Of a stretch of 64,000 bases of DNA, positions 8,019-16,315 are shown one piece after another. The position numbers and the translations under genes were made by a program. The notes under the pieces were generated by a model, which ran no database searches, was not told the origin of the DNA, and was given only the letters and a program-made list of their open reading frames with translations. Each line of letters begins with the position of its first letter. Within the stretch, counting starts at the first letter, position 1. The DNA is from an uncultured Roseburia sp. (GTDB taxonomy: Bacteria; Bacillota; Clostridia; Lachnospirales; Lachnospiraceae): contig CANRSX010000013.1 in NCBI GenBank assembly GCA_947642555.1, positions 1 to 64,000 on the forward strand, in the 5' to 3' direction.

Positions 8019-9751
8019 AGCAGCTCCTTTCTTTCGGTGACCGGAACATAAATGACCGAGCACGCGCCGCCGCCAGGCTGATTATAAAATGCCATCTGAA
8101 AATCATTTTTATACAGAATAGCCATACGGCGCTTTAAATTATTGATTCCCACATGATACTGGTCGAAGTCATCATCCATCTCGCCGTTAATTTTTTCCAG
8201 GACAGAGGGGTCGTACCCGCGGCCGTTATCCGAGCAGCGGATCTGCAGGTACATCCTGTCATGATACGGGACGGTCTGCGCCTGAACCGTAAAAAGGAGG
8301 GGCGCGTCTTTTCTGCCGCTGTATTTATAAGAGTTTTCCAGAAAGGTCTGAATCGTCAGCGGCGGAACCTGATACGATAACAATTCGGAAGGGATCTCCT
8401 CCTCAAGAATCAGAAGGATGGAGGAGTCCATGGAAATAATCCGGTGATAATCATTTGTCTCTTTCCGCTCATCTTCCAGCGATACCAGCGACAGCGTGTC
8501 ATGAAAAACATAGCGCAGATGGCTGGAAAAGCTGAGAATCATATTTTTCATACGGACATGCTCTTCATTTTCCAGCATACTGTAGAGGCTTTTGAGGCAG
8601 TTTAAGAAAAAGTGGGAACGGGTCTGAAGCTGGAAGTACTGCAAAAGGGCGTGTTCCCTGGCCTGTTCCTTTTTATTCCGTTCATTTTCCAGTGTAATGA
8701 TGTGATCGCGCAGCGCAAGCAGGGCATTTTTGATGTCGGAGTATTCCTGATAATGCCTGCTGGGAAGAATCGCGGGCTCGGCAGGAACCGCGGGATCCTC
8801 CGACTGACGCGACATGGCGGCGATCTCCTGCAGCGGGTAAATCAGCAGCTGCCTCAGGCTCCGGTAGGCGATACCGGTGATGAGCATGACGAGAGCGACA
8901 ATGAGCAGCATGTACGCGATCTGCGGGAGCATGTGCGTGATCAGCGTGGAAACCGGGGTGACAACACTGATTCCGACAGGATGATCATCTAAAAACGTAG
9001 TACAGTGAAAATACCCGGTTCTGAAAATATCCCACAGAGAGGAACCGGGGGTGAGCAGGGAATCGCTGCCGGGGAGATTCTCTTCCATAAATGTGTCTCC
9101 GATGACGATCTGATCCCTGAAAAAAAGGATCGTGCTGCTCTGATCCGCGTATACGGGGACGGGATAGCGGGACAGATATGCACTCAGATTGATACAGGAA
9201 AACATCGTGAGGCGGTTCTGCCGGTTTGCCAGAATCAGCCAGGGATCCTTATCGTCGCTGGAAAAGAACCACTGGTTCTGGTTCTCAAACCCATAGTCCT
9301 CAGGCATACTGCCCAGACTGTGCAGATAAGAATAGATCTCTGCCGAACGCTTCTGATCCTGGGAAAGCTGATTCCCCAGGATAAAAAAAGCGTCGTCTTT
9401 TACGCTGTCATAAAGCAGGATGGCGCCATAGGAAGGAGTATGGGACTGAATGATTTTCCGCAGATAGTACTGCTCGGGGACTCGCTGAACATCCGGTATA
9501 TTATATAATGAAAGAAGCCGAAAGGAGGGATCCGAATATACCATCTGACGGTTAAAGGTCTCCAGGGTAATGAGATCCTCGGAAAAAGAGGCGGTATATT
9601 TTTCCAGCGAAACGGCGTTATGATCAATCAGCTTCTGTGCGAAAGACCGGACGGAGTAACTGCCATAAGCCAGGGTTGTGGCCAGCAACAGCAATAAAAT
9701 GATCCGAAAATAAAGTCCGAACTGCTTTCGGACAGAGGTTATTTTTGCCAT
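8015..9751 (-). CDS. YesM/LytS-type sensor histidine kinase
   Basis: A 578-residue membrane kinase. One transmembrane helix is near the N-terminus (RIILLLLLATTLAYG). An extracellular sensor region of about 250 residues follows, then a second helix (IAYMLLIVALVMLITG), a HAMP-like linker, the His_kinase box with RSHFFLNCLKSLYS and a HATPase domain (FLENSYKYSG, CSDNGRGYDP). It would autophosphorylate and pass phosphate to the overlapping AraC-type regulator. Start ATG 9751 is preceded by AAAGGAGG. The longer frame beginning at 9850 has no such site and lacks family similarity in its first 33 residues. Confidence 0.93.
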   Translation of the reverse strand: MAKITSVRKQFGLYFRIILLLLLATTLAYGSYSVRSFAQKLIDHNAVSLEKYTASFSEDLITLETFNRQMVYSDPSFRLLSLYNIPDVQRVPEQYYLRKIIQSHTPSYGAILLYDSVKDDAFFILGNQLSQDQKRSAEIYSYLHSLGSMPEDYGFENQNQWFFSSDDKDPWLILANRQNRLTMFSCINLSAYLSRYPVPVYADQSSTILFFRDQIVIGDTFMEENLPGSDSLLTPGSSLWDIFRTGYFHCTTFLDDHPVGISVVTPVSTLITHMLPQIAYMLLIVALVMLITGIAYRSLRQLLIYPLQEIAAMSRQSEDPAVPAEPAILPSRHYQEYSDIKNALLALRDHIITLENERNKKEQAREHALLQYFQLQTRSHFFLNCLKSLYSMLENEEHVRMKNMILSFSSHLRYVFHDTLSLVSLEDERKETNDYHRIISMDSSILLILEEEIPSELLSYQVPPLTIQTFLENSYKYSGRKDAPLLFTVQAQTVPYHDRMYLQIRCSDNGRGYDPSVLEKINGEMDDDFDQYHVGINNLKRRMAILYKNDFQMAFYNQPGGGACSVIYVPVTERKELL

Positions 9752-9894
9752 CTGTCCCTGCCTCCTTTTTGAATTTTTTAATAGTGTATCATTGTGTTTT
9801 CGGAAAAGCAAGCCTTCCAGGGGCCGGGAAGACCCGGATGTCAGAAACACGACAGATCACATCAGTTATCTGGTAGCCCGGATAAAAATCAGCC

Positions 9895-9903
9895 TGATAT
9901 AAT
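9895..9903 (+). promoter_or_regulatory. Extended -10 promoter of the sugar ABC operon
   Basis: TGATATAAT is an extended -10 element (TGn plus a perfect TATAAT). No good -35 box is visible 17 bases upstream, which is typical of activator-dependent promoters. The divergent YesN regulator is the likely activator. Confidence 0.55.
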
Positions 9904-9931
9904 GAGACCGCAGGGAAAGGAGAGGAAGAAA

Positions 9932-10870
9932 ATGAAAAACAGGTCTGCAACAAAAAACAGGATCGGCCGCAAACTGAAAAGGTACTGGCCCCTCTACGTG
10001 ATGCTGCTGCCGGGAGCAGTTTATCTGATCATCAATAATTATCTTCCCATGTTTGGGCTGATGATTGCGTTTAAGAAGGTCAACTACGAAGTGGGAATTT
10101 TCCGGAGCGACTGGGTCGGGCTCTCGAACTTTAAATTTATTTTTGCCACAAACGATGCCTTTGTCATGTTCCGGAACACGTTTCTCTACAATCTGGCATT
10201 CATCATTCTGGGCAACTCGTTTGCTCTGATTGTGGCCATCGCGCTGGATACGGTCAGAAAACGGTTCCTGAAAAACACGGCGCAGGTGATCATTCTGCTG
10301 CCCTACCTGTTATCCATGGTGATTGTCACCTATGTGGTCTTTGCGTTCTTAAGCCCGGGTAACGGTTTTGTCAATAACAGCCTTCTGGCGCCGCTTGGAA
10401 TGGATCCGGTCGAATGGTACAACGATCCGAGGCCATGGCCTGTGATTCTGACAATTGTCTACCTCTGGATGAATTTCGGCTACACGTCCATTCTCTACTA
10501 CTCCACGCTGATCGGCATTGACAAGTCCCTCTATGAGGCTGCGGTGATGGATGGCGCGGGGGTTTTAAAACAGATTACATATGTGACGCTGCCCTGTATG
10601 AAGAATACGATGATCATCATGATAATTCTGGCGGTGGGGCGTATCTGCTATACGGATTTCGGGCTGTTTTACCAGGTGCCCATGCACAGTGGCATGCTCT
10701 ACAGTACGACGCAGACGATTGACACCTTTGTATACCGGGCGCTTCTGGAGCAGAACAGTATCGGACGAAGCGCCGCGGCGGGATTTCTGCAGTCCGTTTT
10801 AGGCTTTATCCTGGTCATGGCGGCCAACGCGCTGGTCAGCAGGTTTGATAAGGAAAGCGCACTGATTTAA
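9932..10870 (+). CDS. Sugar ABC transporter permease (LplB/YtcP class)
   Basis: A 312-residue inner-membrane permease with about six helices, starting with YVMLLPGAVYLIINNYLP. The EAA loop is present as EAAVMDGAGVLKQITYVTLP. It is the first of two permeases, is followed 15 bases later by the second, and is then followed by a binding lipoprotein. No ATPase gene is present; CUT1 transporters in Clostridia often share a distant MsmK-type ATPase. ATG 9932 was chosen because AAAGGAGAGG lies just upstream, rather than the in-frame start at 9794, which lies in the divergent control region. Confidence 0.92.
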   Translation: MKNRSATKNRIGRKLKRYWPLYVMLLPGAVYLIINNYLPMFGLMIAFKKVNYEVGIFRSDWVGLSNFKFIFATNDAFVMFRNTFLYNLAFIILGNSFALIVAIALDTVRKRFLKNTAQVIILLPYLLSMVIVTYVVFAFLSPGNGFVNNSLLAPLGMDPVEWYNDPRPWPVILTIVYLWMNFGYTSILYYSTLIGIDKSLYEAAVMDGAGVLKQITYVTLPCMKNTMIIMIILAVGRICYTDFGLFYQVPMHSGMLYSTTQTIDTFVYRALLEQNSIGRSAAAGFLQSVLGFILVMAANALVSRFDKESALI

Positions 10871-10885
10871 AGGAGGAGAAAACCG

Positions 10886-11773
10886 GTGATTATTAAGAGC
10901 AAAGCATTTTATACGACGGCATATGTGTTTGTCATTTTTCTGATCCTGATCTGCGTGATCCCGTTCTGGCTTCTGATTGCGGGTTCGGTGACATCGGAGG
11001 CGGAGCTGCTGGTCCATGGTTACGCCCTCATTCCCAAAGAGGTTTCCTTTTCCGCCTTTGAGTTTTTGTGGCAGATGAAGGACGGTATCCTTCAGGCGTA
11101 TCTGATGAGCATTGTGATTTCGGTGACGGGCGTGTCCGCCAGTCTGGTGCTGACAACGCTATTCGCGTATCCGCTTTCCCGGAAGGATCTTCCCGGAAGA
11201 AACGCGATCTCACTGTTTCTGTTCATCACGATGCTGTTTAACGGCGGCCTGGTGCCCACCTATTTCGTGTATACCCGGCTGTTCCATATCAAGGATACGC
11301 TGGCAGGTATGATCGTGCCGTCCCTTCTGATGAATGCGTTTCTTGTTATCATGATGCGCACTTACATAACCTCCAGCATTCCGGATGAGATTCTGGAGGC
11401 GGCAAGGGTGGACGGGGCCGGTGAATTCCGCTGCCTTCTGGCGATCGTCCTGCCGTTAAGCAAACCGATTCTCGGGACGGTGGCGCTGATGACCTTTATC
11501 GCATACTGGAACAACTGGACGAACGGCATTTATTATATTCAGCAGAAGACGGAACTGCACGGCATTCAGAATTATTTAAAACGGATCATGGACAGTGCGA
11601 CGATGCTACAGCAGCAGCTGGCTTCGAGCATCAATATGGATACGAGATCGATTCCGACGATCGGTATGCGGATGGCCCTTGCGGTGATCGCCGTGATCCC
11701 CGTGCTGGCGGTCTATCCGTTTTTCCAGAAGTCCTTTGTCCAGGGCATTACCATCGGCTCGGTCAAGGGATAA
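10886..11773 (+). CDS. Sugar ABC transporter permease (YtcP/CUT1 class)
   Basis: A 295-residue partner permease starting at GTG, with AAAGGAGG upstream. The EAA loop reads EAARVDGAGEFRCLLAIVLP, and the C-terminus ends with the class-typical FFQKSFVQGITIGSVKG. It should pair with the 9932 permease to form the channel for the sugar delivered by the 11856 lipoprotein. Confidence 0.92.
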   Translation: MIIKSKAFYTTAYVFVIFLILICVIPFWLLIAGSVTSEAELLVHGYALIPKEVSFSAFEFLWQMKDGILQAYLMSIVISVTGVSASLVLTTLFAYPLSRKDLPGRNAISLFLFITMLFNGGLVPTYFVYTRLFHIKDTLAGMIVPSLLMNAFLVIMMRTYITSSIPDEILEAARVDGAGEFRCLLAIVLPLSKPILGTVALMTFIAYWNNWTNGIYYIQQKTELHGIQNYLKRIMDSATMLQQQLASSINMDTRSIPTIGMRMALAVIAVIPVLAVYPFFQKSFVQGITIGSVKG

Positions 11774-11785
11774 AACAGACATTTG

Positions 11786-11799
11786 TCATTTATAAATGA
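11786..11799. repeat. Short palindrome between permease and lipoprotein genes
   Basis: TCATTTATAAATGA is a perfect 14-bp palindrome in the 82-base gap before the lipoprotein gene. Such elements often stabilise transcripts or adjust the higher expression of binding proteins; here that is inference. Confidence 0.3.
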
Positions 11800-11855
11800 T
11801 TTCGCGATATCACAGAATATCCTGAAATAAATAATATCAATCTGGAGGAAAAAAC

Positions 11856-13418
11856 ATGAAAAAAACACTCTCTCTTTTACTGGCAGCTGCCATGACGCTT
11901 CCCTTAGCCGCCTGTGGTTCGCCGGATGCCGGGACAGATGACGGCCGGGCGCAGCAGCCGGGCACGGAAACCGGCGCTGGCGCGGAAAACAGCTCTTCTT
12001 CGAAAGCCGGTGAATATCCGGTATTGCGGTATAACATGATCAGTGTGACCGGCGACCAGAGAGCAAAAGAAGCGGAGGTGATCGAGGCCATCAATGTCAT
12101 CCTTCGTGAGAAGGCGCACGCCGAGATTGAACCGGTTTATGTCAATTTCGCTGAAATGCAGCAGCAGATGAACCTGCTTTTAACCGGAGGCAGCGATTCC
12201 CTTGACTTCTTCTCTTCCTTCTGGTATCAGCCTGTCAGTACGATGGTTTCCAACGGGCAGGTTATGCCGCTGGACGATCTGATGGCGGAGTACGGCCAGG
12301 AGACGGCTGCGCTGTTTGACGGGATGGAGGAAGTACTGGACTGCGGAAGGGTAGGGGACCAGCTGTACGGGATTCCGACCATCACGGCCTGGGCGGTCCC
12401 GAATATTTACTTCTGCCAGGAAGCGGACTCTGAGGCCGCCGGCGTCGACTGGAGTACGGTAACGGATCTTGATTCCACGACCGAGGCGATCCTTCAGCTG
12501 AAGGAGGCGAATCCCGATCACTATTATATACCGGGATCGACCGAGGCCTACTGGATTCCAAAGGGGATCGACTATCTGGGCGACCAGAACTACCTGGGGG
12601 TGCTCACCGACCCGGAAAACAGCACCACGGTGGAAAATTATTATGAATCGGAGTATTTTCTCAATCTGATGGAGAACGTAAAGATCTGGCAGGAGCATGA
12701 CGTGATCTGTCCGGATCCCATGAGCAACACGACGCCCACCGCCGGATGTATGAGGGTCGGCATCGTTTCCGGCAGCACCGGCTATAACTGGAGCGCGGAG
12801 GAATATGTGAACGAGGCCAATGCGATTCAGGATTTCGGCGGTACGGTCGTGGGGACCGAGATCAGCCCGAGGTATATCACGACCGGCAATGTCACGACCT
12901 ATATGTGGCATATTTCTCCCTTCTGCAAGGATCCGGAAGCGGCGATGCGCGTGCTGAATCTGCTGTACACGGACCCGGAGGTGTCCACGCTGTTTACGTA
13001 CGGTCTGGAAGGCGTCACCTATACGCTGGACGAGAACAATGTCGCGGATTATATGGAGGGCGAGAACAATCTTACCTCCGGCTGGTCCGGCGGGCCGAGC
13101 TATATCGTTCCGAACTCCACGATCTGCCCGGTGTGGAAAGGGCAGAGCCCGGATGTGCATGAGCGCATTGCGGAGAGCAATCAGTCCGCAAAAAAATCGA
13201 TTGCTCTGGGATTTGTCTGTGACTTAGAGCCCGTGTCGGATCAGGTTGCGGCCTGTACCAATGTCATAGCCCAGTATTATCTGCCGCTGATGAACGGCGT
13301 TGTGGATATAGACACGGTTCTGCCGAAATTCCAGGAAGAACTGCATAATGCGGGGATTGACGATATCATTGCCTGCAAGCAGGAACAGCTGGACGCGTGG
13401 CTGGCGTCAAAGCAGTAG
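11856..13418 (+). CDS. Extracellular sugar-binding lipoprotein (LipO type)
   Basis: A 520-residue solute-binding protein. The signal peptide is MKKTLSLLLAAAMTLPLAAC, and the lipobox LAAC is cleaved before Cys20, where lipid is attached. An acidic, Gly/Ser-rich linker follows and then a two-lobed binding fold. It captures an oligosaccharide outside the cell for the two preceding permeases. Length and type match the long binding proteins paired with YesMN systems, not the shorter CUT1 protein at 22259. The exact ligand is unknown. Confidence 0.92.
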   Translation: MKKTLSLLLAAAMTLPLAACGSPDAGTDDGRAQQPGTETGAGAENSSSSKAGEYPVLRYNMISVTGDQRAKEAEVIEAINVILREKAHAEIEPVYVNFAEMQQQMNLLLTGGSDSLDFFSSFWYQPVSTMVSNGQVMPLDDLMAEYGQETAALFDGMEEVLDCGRVGDQLYGIPTITAWAVPNIYFCQEADSEAAGVDWSTVTDLDSTTEAILQLKEANPDHYYIPGSTEAYWIPKGIDYLGDQNYLGVLTDPENSTTVENYYESEYFLNLMENVKIWQEHDVICPDPMSNTTPTAGCMRVGIVSGSTGYNWSAEEYVNEANAIQDFGGTVVGTEISPRYITTGNVTTYMWHISPFCKDPEAAMRVLNLLYTDPEVSTLFTYGLEGVTYTLDENNVADYMEGENNLTSGWSGGPSYIVPNSTICPVWKGQSPDVHERIAESNQSAKKSIALGFVCDLEPVSDQVAACTNVIAQYYLPLMNGVVDIDTVLPKFQEELHNAGIDDIIACKQEQLDAWLASKQ

Positions 13419-13439
13419 AACTACGGAAGACAGGGGAAT

Positions 13440-14624
13440 ATGGGAAAAACACAAATCAATACAACAGAATCAAAGCTTTGGAACCGTCCGTTTATTATGC
13501 TGCTGGTGATGAGCACGTTTATCAATTCCGCGTCTCAGATGGTCACGCCGCTGGTGTCAAAGTATGCCTTAAGCCTTGGGGCGCCGCTGACCCTTGCCGC
13601 CACTATCTCATCCCTGATGTCTTTTGCGGCGCTGTTCCTGCGTCCGGTGGCCGGGCTGTTCAGCGATCGCTGCAACCGCAAATGGATCATCCTTATCTCA
13701 AATATGCTCATTGTCGTCTGCCTGGTGCTGATGGCAGTGACGAAAAGCGTGCCGATGATGGTCGCGGTCCGGCTGCTTCACGGTGTGGCGTTTTCCTTCA
13801 ACGGCGTTGCCCTCATGGCATTCAATACCGTATTTATCCCGAAGGAACGCCTGGGAGAGGGAATGGGCTGGATGGCGCTGGGGAATACCCTGGCGCAGGC
13901 CCTCGGGCCGAATATGGGAATCATACTGGTGGAGAGAGGCGGTTATATGCTCTGCTTTTCTGTCGCGGCGGGCATCTGCATAGCGGGTATTGTGGTTATT
14001 GTCATGATGCCGTATCAGAAGGAAAGAACGGAGCATAACACCGGGAAGATTCGTCTCCGAAGCCTTGTGGCGGTGGAGATCCTGCCCTTCGCGGCCATAT
14101 TATGCCTGTTTGCCTGCGGCAGCGGGCTGGTCAGCTCTCTGCTGGTGCTGTACGGCGACGACCGCGGGATTGCCGGTATCGGCCTGTTTTTCACCGCCTA
14201 TTCGGTCATGATGATTCTGGTCCGCCCGCTGGCAGGCAGGCTGCTTGATCAGAAAGGACTGCGCGTCGTGCTTTATCCGTCGATTGCGGCATTCGCCCTG
14301 TGTTTTCTGCTTCTTGGCAGCACGGCGTCGATCGTAGTTGTAATCCTGGCCGGCGTGCTGAAGGCGGTCGGACAGGGAAGCGGCGTTCCCGCGTTACAGT
14401 CTACCGGTTTAAAGATCATGGGACGTGAAAAGGCGGGGGTTGTCAGCAGCACCTGCTTTATCGGCCAGGACATCGGCAATACCATCGCGCCCATGATTGG
14501 CGGCTTTGTTGCCCAGTATTTTGGATATGGCGTTTTATTTAACGGGTTTTCCGTGGTGTTTCTGACGGGAGCCTGTCTCATCTACCGGGTGACATCCGGA
14601 AAGATGATGTGGAAGGAGAGTTAG
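13440..14624 (+). CDS. MFS transporter
   Basis: A 394-residue major facilitator with about twelve hydrophobic helices. The loop-2 motif is visible as GLFSDRCNRKWI, and a second related motif (GRLLDQKGLRVVL) appears at the start of the second half. It begins 21 bases after the lipoprotein stop and so belongs to the same operon. Its substrate could be a sugar, a released aglycone or acid, or an antibiotic. It is followed by a bidirectional terminator. Confidence 0.88.
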   Translation: MGKTQINTTESKLWNRPFIMLLVMSTFINSASQMVTPLVSKYALSLGAPLTLAATISSLMSFAALFLRPVAGLFSDRCNRKWIILISNMLIVVCLVLMAVTKSVPMMVAVRLLHGVAFSFNGVALMAFNTVFIPKERLGEGMGWMALGNTLAQALGPNMGIILVERGGYMLCFSVAAGICIAGIVVIVMMPYQKERTEHNTGKIRLRSLVAVEILPFAAILCLFACGSGLVSSLLVLYGDDRGIAGIGLFFTAYSVMMILVRPLAGRLLDQKGLRVVLYPSIAAFALCFLLLGSTASIVVVILAGVLKAVGQGSGVPALQSTGLKIMGREKAGVVSSTCFIGQDIGNTIAPMIGGFVAQYFGYGVLFNGFSVVFLTGACLIYRVTSGKMMWKES

Positions 14625-14633
14625 AATCCCGTA

Positions 14634-14699
14634 CAAAAAACCTGCTGTCCGATACGGATCACCATGACAGGTACCGTTTCGAACAGCAGGGTTTTTTTA
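14634..14699. terminator. Bidirectional intrinsic terminator
   Basis: CCTGCTGTCCGA (14641-) pairs with TCGAACAGCAGG (ending 14690) with one mismatch. A run of A precedes it and seven T follow, so it can stop transcription from both the MFS operon and the convergent esterase genes. Confidence 0.8.
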
Positions 14700-14728
14700 T
14701 GTAGTGCGCCCGGCGGCGCACGTTTCCA

Positions 14729-16273
14729 TTAATCTTTTAGCGCTTCGTCGATGAAGTTCTCCGGGAGTACCCGCCCGGTCAGGATGTCTGTAATCAGATC
14801 CGCCATAAAGCGGGAAAGCTCCGCTGCATGGTCGGTCACGTAAGTCACATCGCCATACTGTGTCACGGTCCAGCCCATGATATAGGATGCAAACCATTCC
14901 ACACTGATCAGCAGTTCGCCGTCTCTGTGCAGCGCTTCGCAGTACATACTGCGGAGGCGCCGGTCGATCATGCAGCCGATGCTGCCCCGGGCGAACTGAA
15001 GGGTTCTGCCGTCGGGCAGCGTCATCTGTGCCGTCAGGGTGTCCTCGCCGGTCACCAGCGTGGCGCCCGACATTCTGGCGAGGAAGCGTAAGGGGACGCA
15101 GGTATATTCCCCCATGACGATGTGATCGCCCTCTAAGCCGTGGTATTTCAGCTTCTGCCAGCGAAGGGGGGCAGCGGTCAGCTCCTCCACGGCGTTGTGC
15201 CACCATACCTGTTTATTGCCGACGACAAAGGCTGCCGCAAAGGCGTCCCCCTCACCGGACAGAGGTGTTTTCTCCTGCCGGTGTGTGCCGTCCTTTTCCC
15301 GCCGGCTGCCTGCGAAGAGGTAATCCCAGTAGAGGAAGGCCTCGTCCAGGGTCTGACCGTGATCTCTCCGACGGATGTCGAGAAAAACATAAGGGGCCTT
15401 ACCGCCCGTGAAAAATGCCAGATTGTCCTCCCCGTCAATGCTGATTCCGGGGATCGGGTTGCAGCCGTTTACGGTGAGCCAGTAATATCTGCATTCCCGG
15501 ATCCGCCGCGCCTCGGCCTGCATATTTTCTTCGCCGTGGCGGTTGTTTTCGGGATGGGAGTCCCAGACTGCCACGGGTCCCCCCTGGTTGATCAGCTGAC
15601 GGTTTTTGTCGATCAGGTTACGGATGCAGATGGGACTTGCCGAACCGGCCGCTCCTGCCAGAAGGTAACCGTAGCGTCTGGCAAACTGCATTGTCATGGC
15701 ACAGCCGTTGGACATGCCCTGCATGAAGATGCGCCCTTCATCAATCCGGTATTTCTTCTGAATGTGCCGGATCAGCCGCAGTGTGAAGCTGCAGTCGACA
15801 TTTTCTTCGATCGTGGGAGCCGGTTTGGGAAATTCCATGCCGTTGAGCCCTTTGGGAGGCTCGCTTAGGCTGTCAAATACCTGGACCTGCCAGAAGCGGT
15901 TGTAATGCCCGTCTGGAAAGACGCAGATGAAGCCTTCGCGCTCGGAGAGGATGGACCAGCTGGTATAGATGCACTGCCCCCAGCCCGTCATCAGGCCGCC
16001 GTGCATACTCATCACAAGGGGCACTGCCCGGGAGGGATCATAGCTGTCGGGAATATATTCATACCAGGTGCCGGAAATCCCTTCTCCCGGGACTTCGGAA
16101 ACCGATCCGTCCTCCAGCAGCTGCCCGTGGCATTCTGTCAGCTTTTCCGGGTAGGGATGGGAATTATTTCCGTTTTCATTGACCACGATGTCGGATCCTT
16201 TGATCCGCTCCGGCAGATAGTCCCGGTTGTCATCGTCGGGAGTGCCTGCTTCCAGTCTGAAATATGTGTTCAT
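14729..16273 (-). CDS. CE1/PHB-depolymerase-like esterase with C-terminal stalk-like domain
   Basis: A 514-residue protein. The N-terminal 330 residues resemble LpqC/PHB-depolymerase-type alpha/beta hydrolases. HGG (91-93) is the oxyanion region, GMSNGC (Ser188) is the nucleophile elbow, and RRRDHGQT contains the likely catalytic His. From about residue 345, the segment VVGNKQVWWHNAV through VPLRFLARMSGATL and beyond resembles the copper-amine-oxidase-N/stalk domain usually seen on secreted proteins. No signal peptide is seen. The enzyme may remove acetyl or feruloyl groups from imported oligosaccharides, as inferred from the sugar-transport neighbours. ATG 16273 has AAGGAGG upstream. Confidence 0.8.
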   Translation of the reverse strand: MNTYFRLEAGTPDDDNRDYLPERIKGSDIVVNENGNNSHPYPEKLTECHGQLLEDGSVSEVPGEGISGTWYEYIPDSYDPSRAVPLVMSMHGGLMTGWGQCIYTSWSILSEREGFICVFPDGHYNRFWQVQVFDSLSEPPKGLNGMEFPKPAPTIEENVDCSFTLRLIRHIQKKYRIDEGRIFMQGMSNGCAMTMQFARRYGYLLAGAAGSASPICIRNLIDKNRQLINQGGPVAVWDSHPENNRHGEENMQAEARRIRECRYYWLTVNGCNPIPGISIDGEDNLAFFTGGKAPYVFLDIRRRDHGQTLDEAFLYWDYLFAGSRREKDGTHRQEKTPLSGEGDAFAAAFVVGNKQVWWHNAVEELTAAPLRWQKLKYHGLEGDHIVMGEYTCVPLRFLARMSGATLVTGEDTLTAQMTLPDGRTLQFARGSIGCMIDRRLRSMYCEALHRDGELLISVEWFASYIMGWTVTQYGDVTYVTDHAAELSRFMADLITDILTGRVLPENFIDEALKD

Positions 16274-16315
16274 AGATTTCCTCCTTCTGTTTTTCACGCC
16301 TGTATTTCTATGAGT

